Shown here: positions 16,411 to 25,715 of the stretch, piece by piece | Numbering within the stretch: the first letter of the stretch is position 1 | Layout: each line of letters starts with the position of its first letter | Assembly (NCBI GenBank): GCA_958448515.1 | Contig: CAUDEF010000019.1 | Span: 1 to 39,302, forward strand | Reading direction: 5' to 3' | From: an uncultured Phascolarctobacterium sp. | Lineage (GTDB): Bacteria > Bacillota > Negativicutes > Acidaminococcales > Acidaminococcaceae | Length of the DNA stretch: 39,302 nt | Made by a program: the position numbers and the translations under genes | Notes under the pieces: generated by a model | Databases searched by the model: none | What the model saw: the letters and a program-made list of their open reading frames with translations, nothing else | Told to the model about the DNA's origin: nothing

Positions 16411-19400
16411 CTAGTTACTGTCTTTCTCTATAAACATAGAAGGCAGCCTTTTTTCCAGCCATTCTAGATCATCTATCTGCAGGCCTGTTGTTTTAAATAT
16501 CAGCTGTGCTTCCTTACTGTTTTTGAATACCATACGTCCCTTATATTCATTAAGCAGTGCAATAACAGCCTCCGTTGCAACTTCAGAATGCTCGCTGAAA
16601 ACAATACGAATCTCTCCAGGTCTCGCACTGATGCCTTTTATTTTCAGCAGACGGCATAAACTTCTTAAAGCAGCAATACGCCATAAAGTCTCTGCTTCTT
16701 CAGGAGGATTGCCGAATCTGTCAATAATTTCATCAAGCAAATCATCACGTTTCAGATAATCAAGTTCTGCAAACCTGCGGTACAGTTCCATCTTATACCT
16801 TGGGTCTGCAATATATCCGTCCGGAATAAATGCTTCCACAGCAATTTCCAGAACTGGTTCCGGTTCCGGTGCGGCAGCTTGTACGCCGGTTTTCATTCTT
16901 TTGATAGTTTCTTCCAGCATTTCACAGTATGCCGCAAAGCCTATGCCTGTAATATGCCCATGCTGCTGCGGTCCAAGAAGATTGCCTGCTCCGCGGATTT
17001 CCAGATCACGCATGGCAATTTTAAAGCCGGCACCAAGTTCAGTAAAATCTCTGATAGCCTGCAGACGTTTTTCAGCAATTTCGCTCAAAGCCTTGTTTGG
17101 CTTGTACACAAAATAAGCATAAGCAAGTCTGTTGCTGCGGCCAACTCTGCCTCGCATCTGATACAACTGGGATAAACCAAAATTTTCCGCACCGTCAATA
17201 ATTATTGTATTGGCTAAGGGAACATCAAGTCCATTTTCTACAATCGTTGTACATAAAAGCATATCGCAGGTGCCTTCATAAAAAGATACCATTGCATCTT
17301 CCAGCATTTCTTCATTCATCTGTCCGTGAGCAATTTTTATATTAATACCAGGAACAAGCTTACGTATTTTAGCTGCAATCTGTTCCAGACCGCTGACACG
17401 ATTATGAATATAATAAACTCTGCCGCCGCGTCGCAATTCTCTTTCAATTGCTTCTTTAATCATACCATCATTGTACTCTGCCACAAAAGTCTCAACCGGC
17501 AGCCTCTCTTCCGGAGGCGACTCTATAACGCTCATATCGCGGCTGCTTACTAAAGCCATATGCAAAGTTCGCGGAATTGGCGTTGCTGATAAGGTAAGCA
17601 CATCAATACCGGCACGCCATTGCTTAATTTTTTCCTTCTGCGCTACACCAAAACGCTGCTCCTCGTCAATAATAAGAAGTCCCAAATCATGAAATACCAC
17701 ATCAGACTGCAGCAGACGATGGGTACCGATTAAAATATCAATGCGGCCTTCTTCCAGCAGAGAAAGTGTATGTTTCTGTTCTTTTGCCGAGCAGAAACGA
17801 TTCATCATGGCAACATTAACCCCAAAATTGCTCATACGTTCTTTAAAGGTTAAATAATGCTGCTGTGCCAGAACTGTAGTAGGAACCATAACAGCTACCT
17901 GCTTGCCGTCAACTACCGCTTTAAAGGCGGCCCTGATAGCAACCTCCGTCTTTCCATAGCCTACATCGCCGCACAGCAGCCGTTCCATGGGCTGAGTTTT
18001 TTCCATATCTGCTTTAATTTCCTTTATTGAACGCAGCTGATCTTCTGTTTCTTCATATGGAAAACTGTCTTCAAAATCCTTCTGCAGCTGTGAATCAGCA
18101 GAAAACGCATAACCAGGTAAAATCTGCCTCTGAGCATATAAACGCAGTAATTCCTCTGCAAGCTCAGTAATGGCCTTAGCGGCCTTGGCAGTAGTACGTT
18201 TCCAGTCAGCACCGCCCATTTTTGACAATCTTGGTACTGCGCCTTCATTGCCAACATACTTGTGCAGCATGCTTACCTGATCTACAGGAACATATAATTT
18301 ATCATCCCCTGCATATAAAAGTACCAGATAATCTCTGTGTACATTGTTTACAGCTACATTTTCTACTCCCAGATAGCGGCCTATGCCATGCACTTTATGT
18401 ACTACATAATCGCCTGCTTTAATATCAGAAAAATATTCCAGCTGCTTACCCTGATTTTTACTGTGCAGACGCTTTTTCTTCTGCATTCCGTAAATATCAT
18501 TTTCCGTCAAAAGCAGCCATTGTTCGTCCCAGAATCTGAAACCATGGTCCAGTTCACCAAAAATTACATTTAATTTACCATAAGTAATACTTTGATCACT
18601 GTAAACTGCGTCAATGCCATAATTGACCATATTTTCAGCAAAGCCTCTGGCTTTAATACTGCTGGTAAGCATAATAATCGGTGTAATGCCTTCACTCAGC
18701 CAGTTATGCAAGTCTTCCTGCAGCAAAGCAATATTTTTATTATATGGAGCAACACTGCGTACAGGAATGCTTATAACTGGGCAGCTTTTAAGATAACTGT
18801 GTGCCAGAGCAGATATTAAAACTACTCCCTGCTGCTCGCACATAGCAGTAATTTCATCTTTAGTAAACAGATCTTCTCCATATGCTTTATTTTCTTTATC
18901 AAGTTTTTCCAGCATGGAGAATGTTTTAACAGGCTCATCAATAATTACAATGGTATTTTCTGTACAATAATCAAAAACTGAGGCACTGTATTCAGAATCT
19001 TCCTTGATAACAAGAGGTACAATTTTTACTTTAGCAAAACTTTGAATACTGCGCTGATTGTCCAGATCAAAACTGCGTACAGCATCAATTTCATCGTCAA
19101 ACCACTCAATACGTACAGGTTTATTGCTGTTAATAGGGTATACATCCAAAATATCGCCTCTGAGGCAAAACTGACCTAAAGCATCTACCTGATCGGTTCT
19201 TTCATAGCCAAATTCTGTCAGTGTTTCCAGCACTTTACGCTGATCATACTGCTGACCAACCTCTATCTGCAAAAACTTGTCTTCTATACTGCCAGGTCTT
19301 AACTGCTTTTGCTGCAAAGCCTCAGCAGTAATAAAGACAATGCCTTTTTCTTCTCCTTTTAAAAATCTCAAAGCTGCGCTTCTTCCGGCCTGCAGCTCAA

Positions 19401-19695
19401 GACTCTGAGTATCTGCCTGCACTCTGGGCAAATCAACGGGATAAAGTTCCTGCATAGCAGTATCGGGATAAAGATAGTTAAGTTCACGTCTGTAATTTCT
19501 TATTTCTTCTCTGGTAGCTGTACAAATAACAATACTGCCTTCTCTGCCAAGCAAAATATCCAGAGCAGCCAAAAAGACCGATTTGCAGCTTCCTGACAAC
19601 CCGGTAATAACTGTTGTTTGTTTATTCTTTTTATTTACAGCTAATTGCTGCAGTTCATCTAATTCTTTTATTTTATCTGCAATTAGGTTATCCAT
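16411..19695 (-). CDS. mfd: Transcription-repair coupling factor Mfd
   Basis: Mfd pushes RNA polymerase off DNA lesions and recruits UvrA. The 1094-residue protein has the UvrB-like N-terminal region (about 1-330) with a degenerate P-loop (TGLSGSCKS), the RNA-polymerase-interacting domain (about 420-490: GDYVVHKVHGIGRYLG), a RecG-like helicase core with Walker A GDVGYGKT (about 576-583), DEEQRFG and SATPIPRTL, the second helicase half QMRGRVGRSNRLAYAYF, and a C-terminal regulatory domain. I use the ATG at 19695; a TTG six codons earlier has no ribosome binding site. The glpX terminator ends only about 27 bp upstream, leaving little room for a promoter. Confidence 0.97.
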   Translation of the reverse strand: MDNLIADKIKELDELQQLAVNKKNKQTTVITGLSGSCKSVFLAALDILLGREGSIVICTATREEIRNYRRELNYLYPDTAMQELYPVDLPRVQADTQSLELQAGRSAALRFLKGEEKGIVFITAEALQQKQLRPGSIEDKFLQIEVGQQYDQRKVLETLTEFGYERTDQVDALGQFCLRGDILDVYPINSNKPVRIEWFDDEIDAVRSFDLDNQRSIQSFAKVKIVPLVIKEDSEYSASVFDYCTENTIVIIDEPVKTFSMLEKLDKENKAYGEDLFTKDEITAMCEQQGVVLISALAHSYLKSCPVISIPVRSVAPYNKNIALLQEDLHNWLSEGITPIIMLTSSIKARGFAENMVNYGIDAVYSDQSITYGKLNVIFGELDHGFRFWDEQWLLLTENDIYGMQKKKRLHSKNQGKQLEYFSDIKAGDYVVHKVHGIGRYLGVENVAVNNVHRDYLVLLYAGDDKLYVPVDQVSMLHKYVGNEGAVPRLSKMGGADWKRTTAKAAKAITELAEELLRLYAQRQILPGYAFSADSQLQKDFEDSFPYEETEDQLRSIKEIKADMEKTQPMERLLCGDVGYGKTEVAIRAAFKAVVDGKQVAVMVPTTVLAQQHYLTFKERMSNFGVNVAMMNRFCSAKEQKHTLSLLEEGRIDILIGTHRLLQSDVVFHDLGLLIIDEEQRFGVAQKEKIKQWRAGIDVLTLSATPIPRTLHMALVSSRDMSVIESPPEERLPVETFVAEYNDGMIKEAIERELRRGGRVYYIHNRVSGLEQIAAKIRKLVPGINIKIAHGQMNEEMLEDAMVSFYEGTCDMLLCTTIVENGLDVPLANTIIIDGAENFGLSQLYQMRGRVGRSNRLAYAYFVYKPNKALSEIAEKRLQAIRDFTELGAGFKIAMRDLEIRGAGNLLGPQQHGHITGIGFAAYCEMLEETIKRMKTGVQAAAPEPEPVLEIAVEAFIPDGYIADPRYKMELYRRFAELDYLKRDDLLDEIIDRFGNPPEEAETLWRIAALRSLCRLLKIKGISARPGEIRIVFSEHSEVATEAVIALLNEYKGRMVFKNSKEAQLIFKTTGLQIDDLEWLEKRLPSMFIEKDSN

Positions 19696-19721
19696 GAGTT
19701 TCCAAACTTTCAAACTTACTT

Positions 19722-19752
19722 AAAAAAGGGTTTTAGCACCAGCTAAAACCCC
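19722..19752 (-). terminator. Terminator of glpX
   Basis: GGGTTTTAGC (19728-19737) and GCTAAAACCC (19742-19751) form a perfect 10-bp stem with a 4-nt loop. On the minus strand it is followed by TTTTTT, just after the glpX stop. Confidence 0.92.
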
Positions 19753-19767
19753 TTCTTATTACTTTTT

Positions 19768-20730
19768 TTACAGCTTTACAGCAAAATCCTTACGGTCAAA
19801 GCTATGAATTGCATCAACAAATCTTACGGTACCAGTTTTATATCTGGTAGAAATGGTATGTGTACGAACACCGCCGCCAAAATAACGCAGACCAGTCAGC
19901 ATGTTGCAGTTAGTAATAGCAGTTGCAGTAAACATGCAGTCATCACCTTTTACCAGATCATCCAAAGTCAGCACTTTATTGCAGTCTGCAATACCCATTT
20001 CCAGGCAGCGTTTTGCCTGAGCTTCATCTTCAGGGCACAGCTTAGCCTGCATGTCACCGCCAAGGCATTTAATAGCTACAGCAGCCAGAACACCTTCCGG
20101 AGCACCGCCGCGGCCGATATACATATGTACACCGGTACCTTCAATACCTGCATTAACAATAGGGTTAACATCGCCGTCAGTAATCAGCTGAATACGCGCA
20201 CCTGCACTGCGGATTTCATCCATAATGCCATAATGACGTTCACGATCAAGCAATACTACATTAAGGTCAGACACTTTACGATCAAGAGCTTTGGCAACAC
20301 GTTCCAGATTTTCTTTTATCGGAGCATTAATATCAATGCATCCTTTTGCACGCGGGCCAACAGCAATTTTATCCATATACATATCAGGAGCATGCAGCAG
20401 GCATCCTCTGGGAGCAATTGCAATTACAGCAATAGCACCGGGCTGTCCTTTAGCCACAAGATTAGTACCTTCTACCGGATCAACAGCAATATCAACAGCA
20501 GGACCGCCGGCACCAACTTCTTCGCCAATATACAGCATCGGTGCTTCATCCATTTCGCCTTCGCCAATTACAACGGTACCGCTGATATTAACTGTATCAA
20601 ACATTTTGCGCATAGCGTCAACTGCCAGCTGGTCAGCGCCATTTTTATCGCCTCTGCCAACACTGCGGCCGCAGGCAATTGCAGCAGCTTCAGTTACACG
20701 CACAAATTCCATAGAAAGTTCTCTGTTCAT
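19768..20730 (-). CDS. glpX: Class II fructose-1,6-bisphosphatase
   Basis: GlpX removes the 1-phosphate of fructose-1,6-bisphosphate in gluconeogenesis and depends on a divalent metal. The 320 residues carry GRGDKNGADQLAVDAMR (near 25-41), IGEGEMDEAPMLYIGEEVG (56-74), DPVEGTNLVAKGQPGAIAV (85-103) and GRGGAPEGVLAA, all typical of the GlpX family. The ATG at 20730 has AAGGAG about 11 bp upstream. It has its own promoter and strong terminator, so it is probably monocistronic. No glycerol genes are near, unlike the E. coli glpFKX operon. Confidence 0.96.
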   Translation of the reverse strand: MNRELSMEFVRVTEAAAIACGRSVGRGDKNGADQLAVDAMRKMFDTVNISGTVVIGEGEMDEAPMLYIGEEVGAGGPAVDIAVDPVEGTNLVAKGQPGAIAVIAIAPRGCLLHAPDMYMDKIAVGPRAKGCIDINAPIKENLERVAKALDRKVSDLNVVLLDRERHYGIMDEIRSAGARIQLITDGDVNPIVNAGIEGTGVHMYIGRGGAPEGVLAAVAIKCLGGDMQAKLCPEDEAQAKRCLEMGIADCNKVLTLDDLVKGDDCMFTATAITNCNMLTGLRYFGGGVRTHTISTRYKTGTVRFVDAIHSFDRKDFAVKL

Positions 20731-20773
20731 TATTCACATCACTCCTTGAGTAAAATTCAATACTGCTTTCTTT

Positions 20774-20802
20774 ATTATGACACTTTACCATTATTTACGC
20801 AA
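20774..20802 (-). promoter_or_regulatory. Promoter of glpX
   Basis: On the minus strand, TTGCGT (20802-20797) is followed by 17 bp and CATAAT (20779-20774), about 45 bp before the glpX start. Confidence 0.6.
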
Positions 20803-20810
20803 CTAAAAAA

Positions 20811-21377
20811 CTACTGGAAAACCCTTCCCAGCAATCCAAAAATAACCTGCAGAGGAAAAATGAAAACAACATAAAGCAGCAGCAGGCTAAACAAAATAGT
20901 AACTGCCGCACGTTTAAAATCAATAAGATAAACAACTTCCAGTGATCGCATCAGCAAATACAGCATCCAGCAAAATCCGATTACCGTAACGGCTGCCAGA
21001 AGCAAGAGCCCATAAAATCCAAATTTTCCGGCAAGCAGGGAAACAGGAGTAAGCACAAGAAAGGGCAAAACCGTATAGCCGATAAGGCAAATCAGCCCTT
21101 TTGGATCACCTGCAACAGCGCCAAAAGTTTCAAGTATGCCATGCAGCAAAAAACCATAAATAGTAAGTGCTGCTCCCAGTACAATCACACTGGCAATGAT
21201 AATGGCAAACCTGACCTCTAAGGGTTGAGAAATCAGCCACGAGTTAGTCACCACTCCGGAAAAAAATCCTATGCTGAGCAGAAAATACCAGCCACTGCGC
21301 CACAGACACGGTTGTTTTACAAGGGTAGTCATACCAGCCTTGGTGTCAAATAAAACGTCAAATGTTTTCCGTCTCAC
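20811..21377 (-). CDS. Yip1-family integral membrane protein
   Basis: The 188-residue protein is almost entirely hydrophobic, with five or so membrane helices (for example 28-48, 56-80, 95-118, 120-145, 157-185). The pattern and length fit the bacterial YIP1 family (PF04893), whose function is unknown. The start is a GTG at 21377 with GAGGTGA 6 bp upstream; that Shine-Dalgarno sequence contains the sppA stop codon, so translation of the two genes is coupled (6 bp between stop and start). This places it in a unit with sppA, suggesting a role in the membrane linked to signal-peptide degradation, but that is only an inference. Confidence 0.75.
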   Translation of the reverse strand: MRRKTFDVLFDTKAGMTTLVKQPCLWRSGWYFLLSIGFFSGVVTNSWLISQPLEVRFAIIIASVIVLGAALTIYGFLLHGILETFGAVAGDPKGLICLIGYTVLPFLVLTPVSLLAGKFGFYGLLLLAAVTVIGFCWMLYLLMRSLEVVYLIDFKRAAVTILFSLLLLYVVFIFPLQVIFGLLGRVFQ

Positions 21378-21383
21378 TTATAA

Positions 21384-22316
21384 TCACCTCTCTGCTCTGG
21401 GTGAAACTCCCTGCTGCATTCCTCCGGTAACCTGCTGAATCAGCTGGCTTTTGATAAGATCAGCAATTTCTGCAGAAAGCAAAAGCTCCCACGGCTGTTG
21501 TTTTACCTGTTCTTTAACTACCGGCATGCCTTCAATACCTGCAAGTTTGCCTGCTTCAGCCAATGCATCATAATAATTGCCTATCTCATCAACCAATCCG
21601 ACATTTTTTGCCTGCAAACCTGTATAAACTCTGCCATCAGCAAGAGCTCTTACCTTACCGGCCTCCATTTTACGTCCTGCGGACACAGTATTAATAAAAT
21701 TCTCATAAATTTCATTAACAATGCCCTGTAAAATCGCCTTTTCTTCCGGTGTCATGGGTCTGTCACTGCTCATAATATCTTTATACGGACCGCTTTTTAT
21801 CTTTTCACTGGTAACACCGATTTTCTTAAACAGCTCTTCAGTATTCATATATGGCATATAAACACCGATACTGCCTGTCAAAGTTGTGGCATTGGCATAA
21901 ATTTTATCACTGGAGCAGGCAGCAATCCAGTAAGCAGCAGATGCACCTGTATTGCCCATAGTAGCTACAATGGGTTTTTTTGTTTCTTCCTTAAAGCGTT
22001 TAAGTTCACGAGAAATTTCTTCTGCCGCAGTTGCACTGCCCCCGCCGGAGTCAATACGCAAAACAAGAGCTTTTACGCTGTTATCCGCTGCGGCCTCTCT
22101 GATCTGTTTCATAATACTGCCGCTTGTTACTCCATTAGCCTGACCAAAAATACTGTCACTTGCAGTACCACTCATAATTGTTCCCTGAATATCAATTACA
22201 GCAACCCTGTCATGAATAGGCACGGCTTCCTGATTATTATTTCCCTTTAACAAGGATACAACAAAACTCAGAACTGCAAGCAGCAGCACAGCACTGATAA
22301 ACAGTTTTTTCAGCAT
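21384..22316 (-). CDS. sppA: Signal peptide peptidase SppA
   Basis: SppA is a membrane-anchored serine protease that degrades leftover signal peptides. This 310-residue protein is the short, single-domain type found in Firmicutes. It has an N-terminal anchor (residues 4-23), the ClpP-like fold with RIDSGGGSATAAEEI (88-102), the nucleophile Ser126 in TGASAAYW and the general-base Lys179 in SGPYKD. The ATG at 22316 is preceded by AGGAGG. It is followed, with coupling, by a Yip1-family gene. The pyrG terminator lies just upstream, so an sppA promoter must overlap or lie inside the short gap; I could not pick one. Confidence 0.95.
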   Translation of the reverse strand: MLKKLFISAVLLLAVLSFVVSLLKGNNNQEAVPIHDRVAVIDIQGTIMSGTASDSIFGQANGVTSGSIMKQIREAAADNSVKALVLRIDSGGGSATAAEEISRELKRFKEETKKPIVATMGNTGASAAYWIAACSSDKIYANATTLTGSIGVYMPYMNTEELFKKIGVTSEKIKSGPYKDIMSSDRPMTPEEKAILQGIVNEIYENFINTVSAGRKMEAGKVRALADGRVYTGLQAKNVGLVDEIGNYYDALAEAGKLAGIEGMPVVKEQVKQQPWELLLSAEIADLIKSQLIQQVTGGMQQGVSPRAER

Positions 22317-22347
22317 ATCTAACCTCCTGTTTAACTCTTTTTAAGCA

Positions 22348-22381
22348 ATAAAAGCAGACTACTTCCGCAGCCTGCTTTTAT
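22348..22381 (-). terminator. Terminator of pyrG
   Basis: AAAAGCAG (22350-22357) pairs with CTGCTTTT (22372-22379). The stem can extend inward through wobble pairs to 13 bp closed by a tetraloop-size loop. On the minus strand TTTTATT follows. Confidence 0.78.
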
Positions 22382-22396
22382 CATATTAACAAATCT

Positions 22397-24010
22397 TTAT
22401 TTTTGTTCCCTCAAAGCAGCTGCAATAAAATCACGGAACAGCGGATGGGGATTAGTAGGACGAGACTTAAATTCCGGATGGAACTGTGCACCTAAGAACC
22501 AGGGATGTACATTTTCCGGAAGTTCAACAATCTCTACCAAACGGCCATTAGGCAGTGTACCACCTAAAACCAATCCTTTTTTAACAAGCTCTTCACGATA
22601 TGCATTGTTAAATTCGTAACGATGACGATGGCGTTCATAAATCAAAGCTTCACCATAAGCTTTTTCGGTGAGGGTTCCCGGATACACTTTGCAGGGGTAT
22701 AATCCCAGGCGCATAGTTCCGCCCATATCCTCAATATCAGCCTGTTCAGCCATCAGGTCGATTACATGATGCTCTGTATCTTTGTCAAACTCAGAGCTAT
22801 TAGCTTTTTCAAAGCCGCAGAAACGTGCATACTCAATTACAGCGCATTGCATGCCAAGGCAAATGCCAAAGAAAGGTACTTTATTTTCACGAGCATAGGT
22901 AATGGCTTTAATTTTGCCTTCAATGCCACGGTCACCAAAGCCGCCGGGAACAAGAATACCGTCCACGCCCTGCATAACTTCAGCCATATCAGTATCTGCA
23001 GCTTCAATATGTTCTGCATTTACCCATTTAATGTCCAGTTCAGCTTCGTTATAAACTGCAGCATGGCGCAGAGATTCAGTAATACTGATATAAGCATCCT
23101 GCAGCTCAACATACTTGCCAACTACTGCAATGGTAACTTTTCTGTCATATTTTTTCAAAATACGTGCTACCATATCATGCCAGCCGCTCATATCCTTAGG
23201 ACGATCTTCAACATCCAGTTTTCTGAGCACAATAGTATCAAGGCCCTGTTCTTCCATCAGCATAGGCACTTCATAAATGCTCTTTGCTGTAAGATTCTGA
23301 ATAACTGCATCAGGATCAACATCACAGAACATAGCCATTTTTTCGCACATATCTTTGGAAATTTCTTTTTCACTGCGGCATACAATAATATCAGGAGAGA
23401 TACCAATGCTGCGCAGTTCTTTTACACTGTGCTGAGTAGGTTTGGTTTTTAATTCGCCGGCAGCAGAAATATACGGAACTAGAGTTACATGAATGTACAG
23501 TACATCATTTTTGCCAACTTCTTTTTTAACCTGTCTGATTGCTTCAAGGAACGGTAAGCTTTCAATATCGCCTACAGTGCCGCCGATTTCTGTAATAACA
23601 AAATCAGCATTATCTTCACGGCCAACTCGGAAAACTCTCTCTTTAATTTCATTGGTAATATGAGGAATAACCTGTACAGTACCGCCAAGATAGTCACCAC
23701 GGCGTTCTTTATTAATTACAGACTGATAAATTTTACCGGCAGTAACATTGGAGGATTTGGAAAGATTGATATCGATAAAACGTTCATAATGTCCAAGGTC
23801 AAGGTCAGTTTCCGCACCGTCATCAGTTACAAAAACCTCGCCATGCTGATAAGGACTCATTGTGCCAGGGTCTACATTGATATATGGGTCAAATTTTTGG
23901 ATAGTTACTTTAAAACCACGGCTTTTCAGCAAACGACCCAAAGATGCAGCAGTAATACCTTTGCCCAAAGAAGAAACTACGCCGCCAGTTACAAAAATAT
24001 ATTTTGTCAT
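22397..24010 (-). CDS. pyrG: CTP synthase
   Basis: PyrG aminates UTP to CTP using glutamine, the last step of pyrimidine nucleotide synthesis. The 537 residues have the N-terminal synthetase domain (KYIFVTGGVVSSLGKGITAA, then TMSPYQHGEVFVTDDGAETD and TEIGGTVGDIESLPF) and a C-terminal class I glutamine amidotransferase with PFFGICLGMQ (nucleophile Cys near 380) and the His-Glu pair in GAQFHPE. I start at the ATG at 24010, where the conserved MTKYIFVTGG begins; a frame 22 codons longer has no family support. It lies 40 bp after argS in the same unit. B. subtilis has rpoE between these two genes; here rpoE is absent. Confidence 0.97.
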   Translation of the reverse strand: MTKYIFVTGGVVSSLGKGITAASLGRLLKSRGFKVTIQKFDPYINVDPGTMSPYQHGEVFVTDDGAETDLDLGHYERFIDINLSKSSNVTAGKIYQSVINKERRGDYLGGTVQVIPHITNEIKERVFRVGREDNADFVITEIGGTVGDIESLPFLEAIRQVKKEVGKNDVLYIHVTLVPYISAAGELKTKPTQHSVKELRSIGISPDIIVCRSEKEISKDMCEKMAMFCDVDPDAVIQNLTAKSIYEVPMLMEEQGLDTIVLRKLDVEDRPKDMSGWHDMVARILKKYDRKVTIAVVGKYVELQDAYISITESLRHAAVYNEAELDIKWVNAEHIEAADTDMAEVMQGVDGILVPGGFGDRGIEGKIKAITYARENKVPFFGICLGMQCAVIEYARFCGFEKANSSEFDKDTEHHVIDLMAEQADIEDMGGTMRLGLYPCKVYPGTLTEKAYGEALIYERHRHRYEFNNAYREELVKKGLVLGGTLPNGRLVEIVELPENVHPWFLGAQFHPEFKSRPTNPHPLFRDFIAAALREQK

Positions 24011-24050
24011 TTTAATTCCCGTTCCTTTCTTAACCAGATTAAAATGGTCA

Positions 24051-25715
24051 TTACATTCTTTCAGGTGCAGATACACCTAAGATTCCCAAAGCATGTCTGA
24101 TAACATGGCCCACTGCTTTTACAAGGGCAATGCGTGCCTGCTGAACATCACTGTCTACACCAAGTATACGGCATTGATTGTAGAAGGAATGGAACAGGCC
24201 GGCAAGGTCATGAACATAATACGCTACACGATGTACAGCACGTTCTTTGGCTGCGGAAGCAATAAGTTCAGGATATTCACCAAGCTTTTTAATCAGCTCA
24301 AGCTCAGATGCTTCAGTAAGAGCATTCAGTTTTAATTTTTCGCTGTCAGCAGCTTTAATTCCTGCCTCTTCCAGCTGACGCATAATACTGCAGATACGAG
24401 CATGAGCGTACTGAATATAATAAACAGGATTTTCATTGGATTTTTCTGCAGCCAAAGTCAGGTCAAAATCAAGCTGACTGTCAATGGAACGCATTACAAA
24501 GAAGAAACGAGCCGCATCAGTACCAACTTCTTCGATAAGTTCATTCAAAGTTACGCTCTGACCTGTACGTTTAGACATTTTTACAAGCTCGCCGTTGCGA
24601 TAAAGACTTACCATTTGCAGAATCAATACTTCCAGTTGTTCAGGTTTATAGCCAAGAGCACCAACAGCAGCCTTCATACGGGCAATATAGCCATGATGAT
24701 CAGCGCCCCAGAGATTGATAATTTTTTCAAAACCGCGAGCAAATTTATTCTGATGATAAGCAATATCCGCTGCAAAATATGTAGGAATACCGTTATCACG
24801 GATAACAACACGATCCTTATCATCGCCATGCTCAGTTGCTTTCAGCCACAGAGCACCGTCTTTTTCATACAGGTAACCGCGTTCAGTCAAAAGCTCGCAA
24901 GCTTTTTTTATAGCATCTGCATCATGAAGAGACTGTTCGCTGAACCAGACATCAAAATGTACATTGAACGCTTCAAGATCTTCTTTTAATGCAGCAAGTT
25001 TTTCTTTTAATGCAATAGTGCGGAACTCCTGCAGTCTTTCTGCTTCATCCATGTGCAGGAATTTATCGCCGTAAATACGTACTATTCTCTGTGCTGTTTC
25101 GATAATATCGTAGCCATGGTAGCCATTTTCCGGGAACTCAACTTTCTGACCAAGTTCTTCCAGGTAACGCGCATTTACAGAAGCGGCAAGATTATTAATC
25201 TGATTACCTGCATCGTTGATATAGTATTCACGGGTAACATCATAGCCTGCTGCCAGCATCAGATTAGCCAGAGCACTGCCTACTGCCGCGCCACGGCCAT
25301 GACCTACATGCAGAGGGCCTGTCGGATTAGCGCTTACATATTCCAGCTGAATTTTTTCTTTGCAGGGGCATTCCAGATTGCCATAATTTTCGCCGGCTTT
25401 AATAATATTTGCCAGCATATCATACATCCAATCCTGTTTTAAATAAAAATTAATGAAGCCAGGACCGGCAATTTCAGTTTTTTCAATATATGCACAATCA
25501 AGATTATCAACAACCGCCTGAGCTATAACTCTGGGATTTGTTTTCAGACTGCGTGCAGACTGCATGGCAAAATTAGTTGCAAAGTCACCAAATTCTTTCT
25601 GAGGCGGAACTTCCAAAATTACTTCCGGCAGTTCTCCTTCCTTTACCGCACCACTGTCAATAGCTTTCTGCGCCGCATTTTTTACAGCAGCAGCCAACAA
25701 CTGTTTAATGTCCAC
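24051..25715 (-). CDS. argS: Arginyl-tRNA synthetase
   Basis: This class I enzyme charges tRNA-Arg with arginine. The 554 residues have the N-terminal Add1 domain (about 1-110), the HIGH-type signature ANPTGPLHVGHGRGAAVGSA with HVGH at 136-139, the KMSKS counterpart KMSKRTG, and the DALR anticodon-binding domain at the C-terminus (YVHDLAGLFHSFYNQCRIL). The start is a GTG at 25715, with GAGGAGG upstream. It overlaps the end of the upstream DUF1934 gene by 11 bp, implying translational coupling. Adjacent ywiB-argS is also seen in B. subtilis. The unit is driven by the promoter at 26279-26307. Confidence 0.97.
   Translation of the reverse strand: MDIKQLLAAAVKNAAQKAIDSGAVKEGELPEVILEVPPQKEFGDFATNFAMQSARSLKTNPRVIAQAVVDNLDCAYIEKTEIAGPGFINFYLKQDWMYDMLANIIKAGENYGNLECPCKEKIQLEYVSANPTGPLHVGHGRGAAVGSALANLMLAAGYDVTREYYINDAGNQINNLAASVNARYLEELGQKVEFPENGYHGYDIIETAQRIVRIYGDKFLHMDEAERLQEFRTIALKEKLAALKEDLEAFNVHFDVWFSEQSLHDADAIKKACELLTERGYLYEKDGALWLKATEHGDDKDRVVIRDNGIPTYFAADIAYHQNKFARGFEKIINLWGADHHGYIARMKAAVGALGYKPEQLEVLILQMVSLYRNGELVKMSKRTGQSVTLNELIEEVGTDAARFFFVMRSIDSQLDFDLTLAAEKSNENPVYYIQYAHARICSIMRQLEEAGIKAADSEKLKLNALTEASELELIKKLGEYPELIASAAKERAVHRVAYYVHDLAGLFHSFYNQCRILGVDSDVQQARIALVKAVGHVIRHALGILGVSAPERM

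Noticed and set aside
19804..20874. A 356-codon open frame on the plus strand
   Set aside because: It runs antisense to glpX and into the Yip1 gene; the composition (Ser/Thr/Asn/Ile-rich, no motif) is that of a reverse-complement shadow, and glpX is certain.
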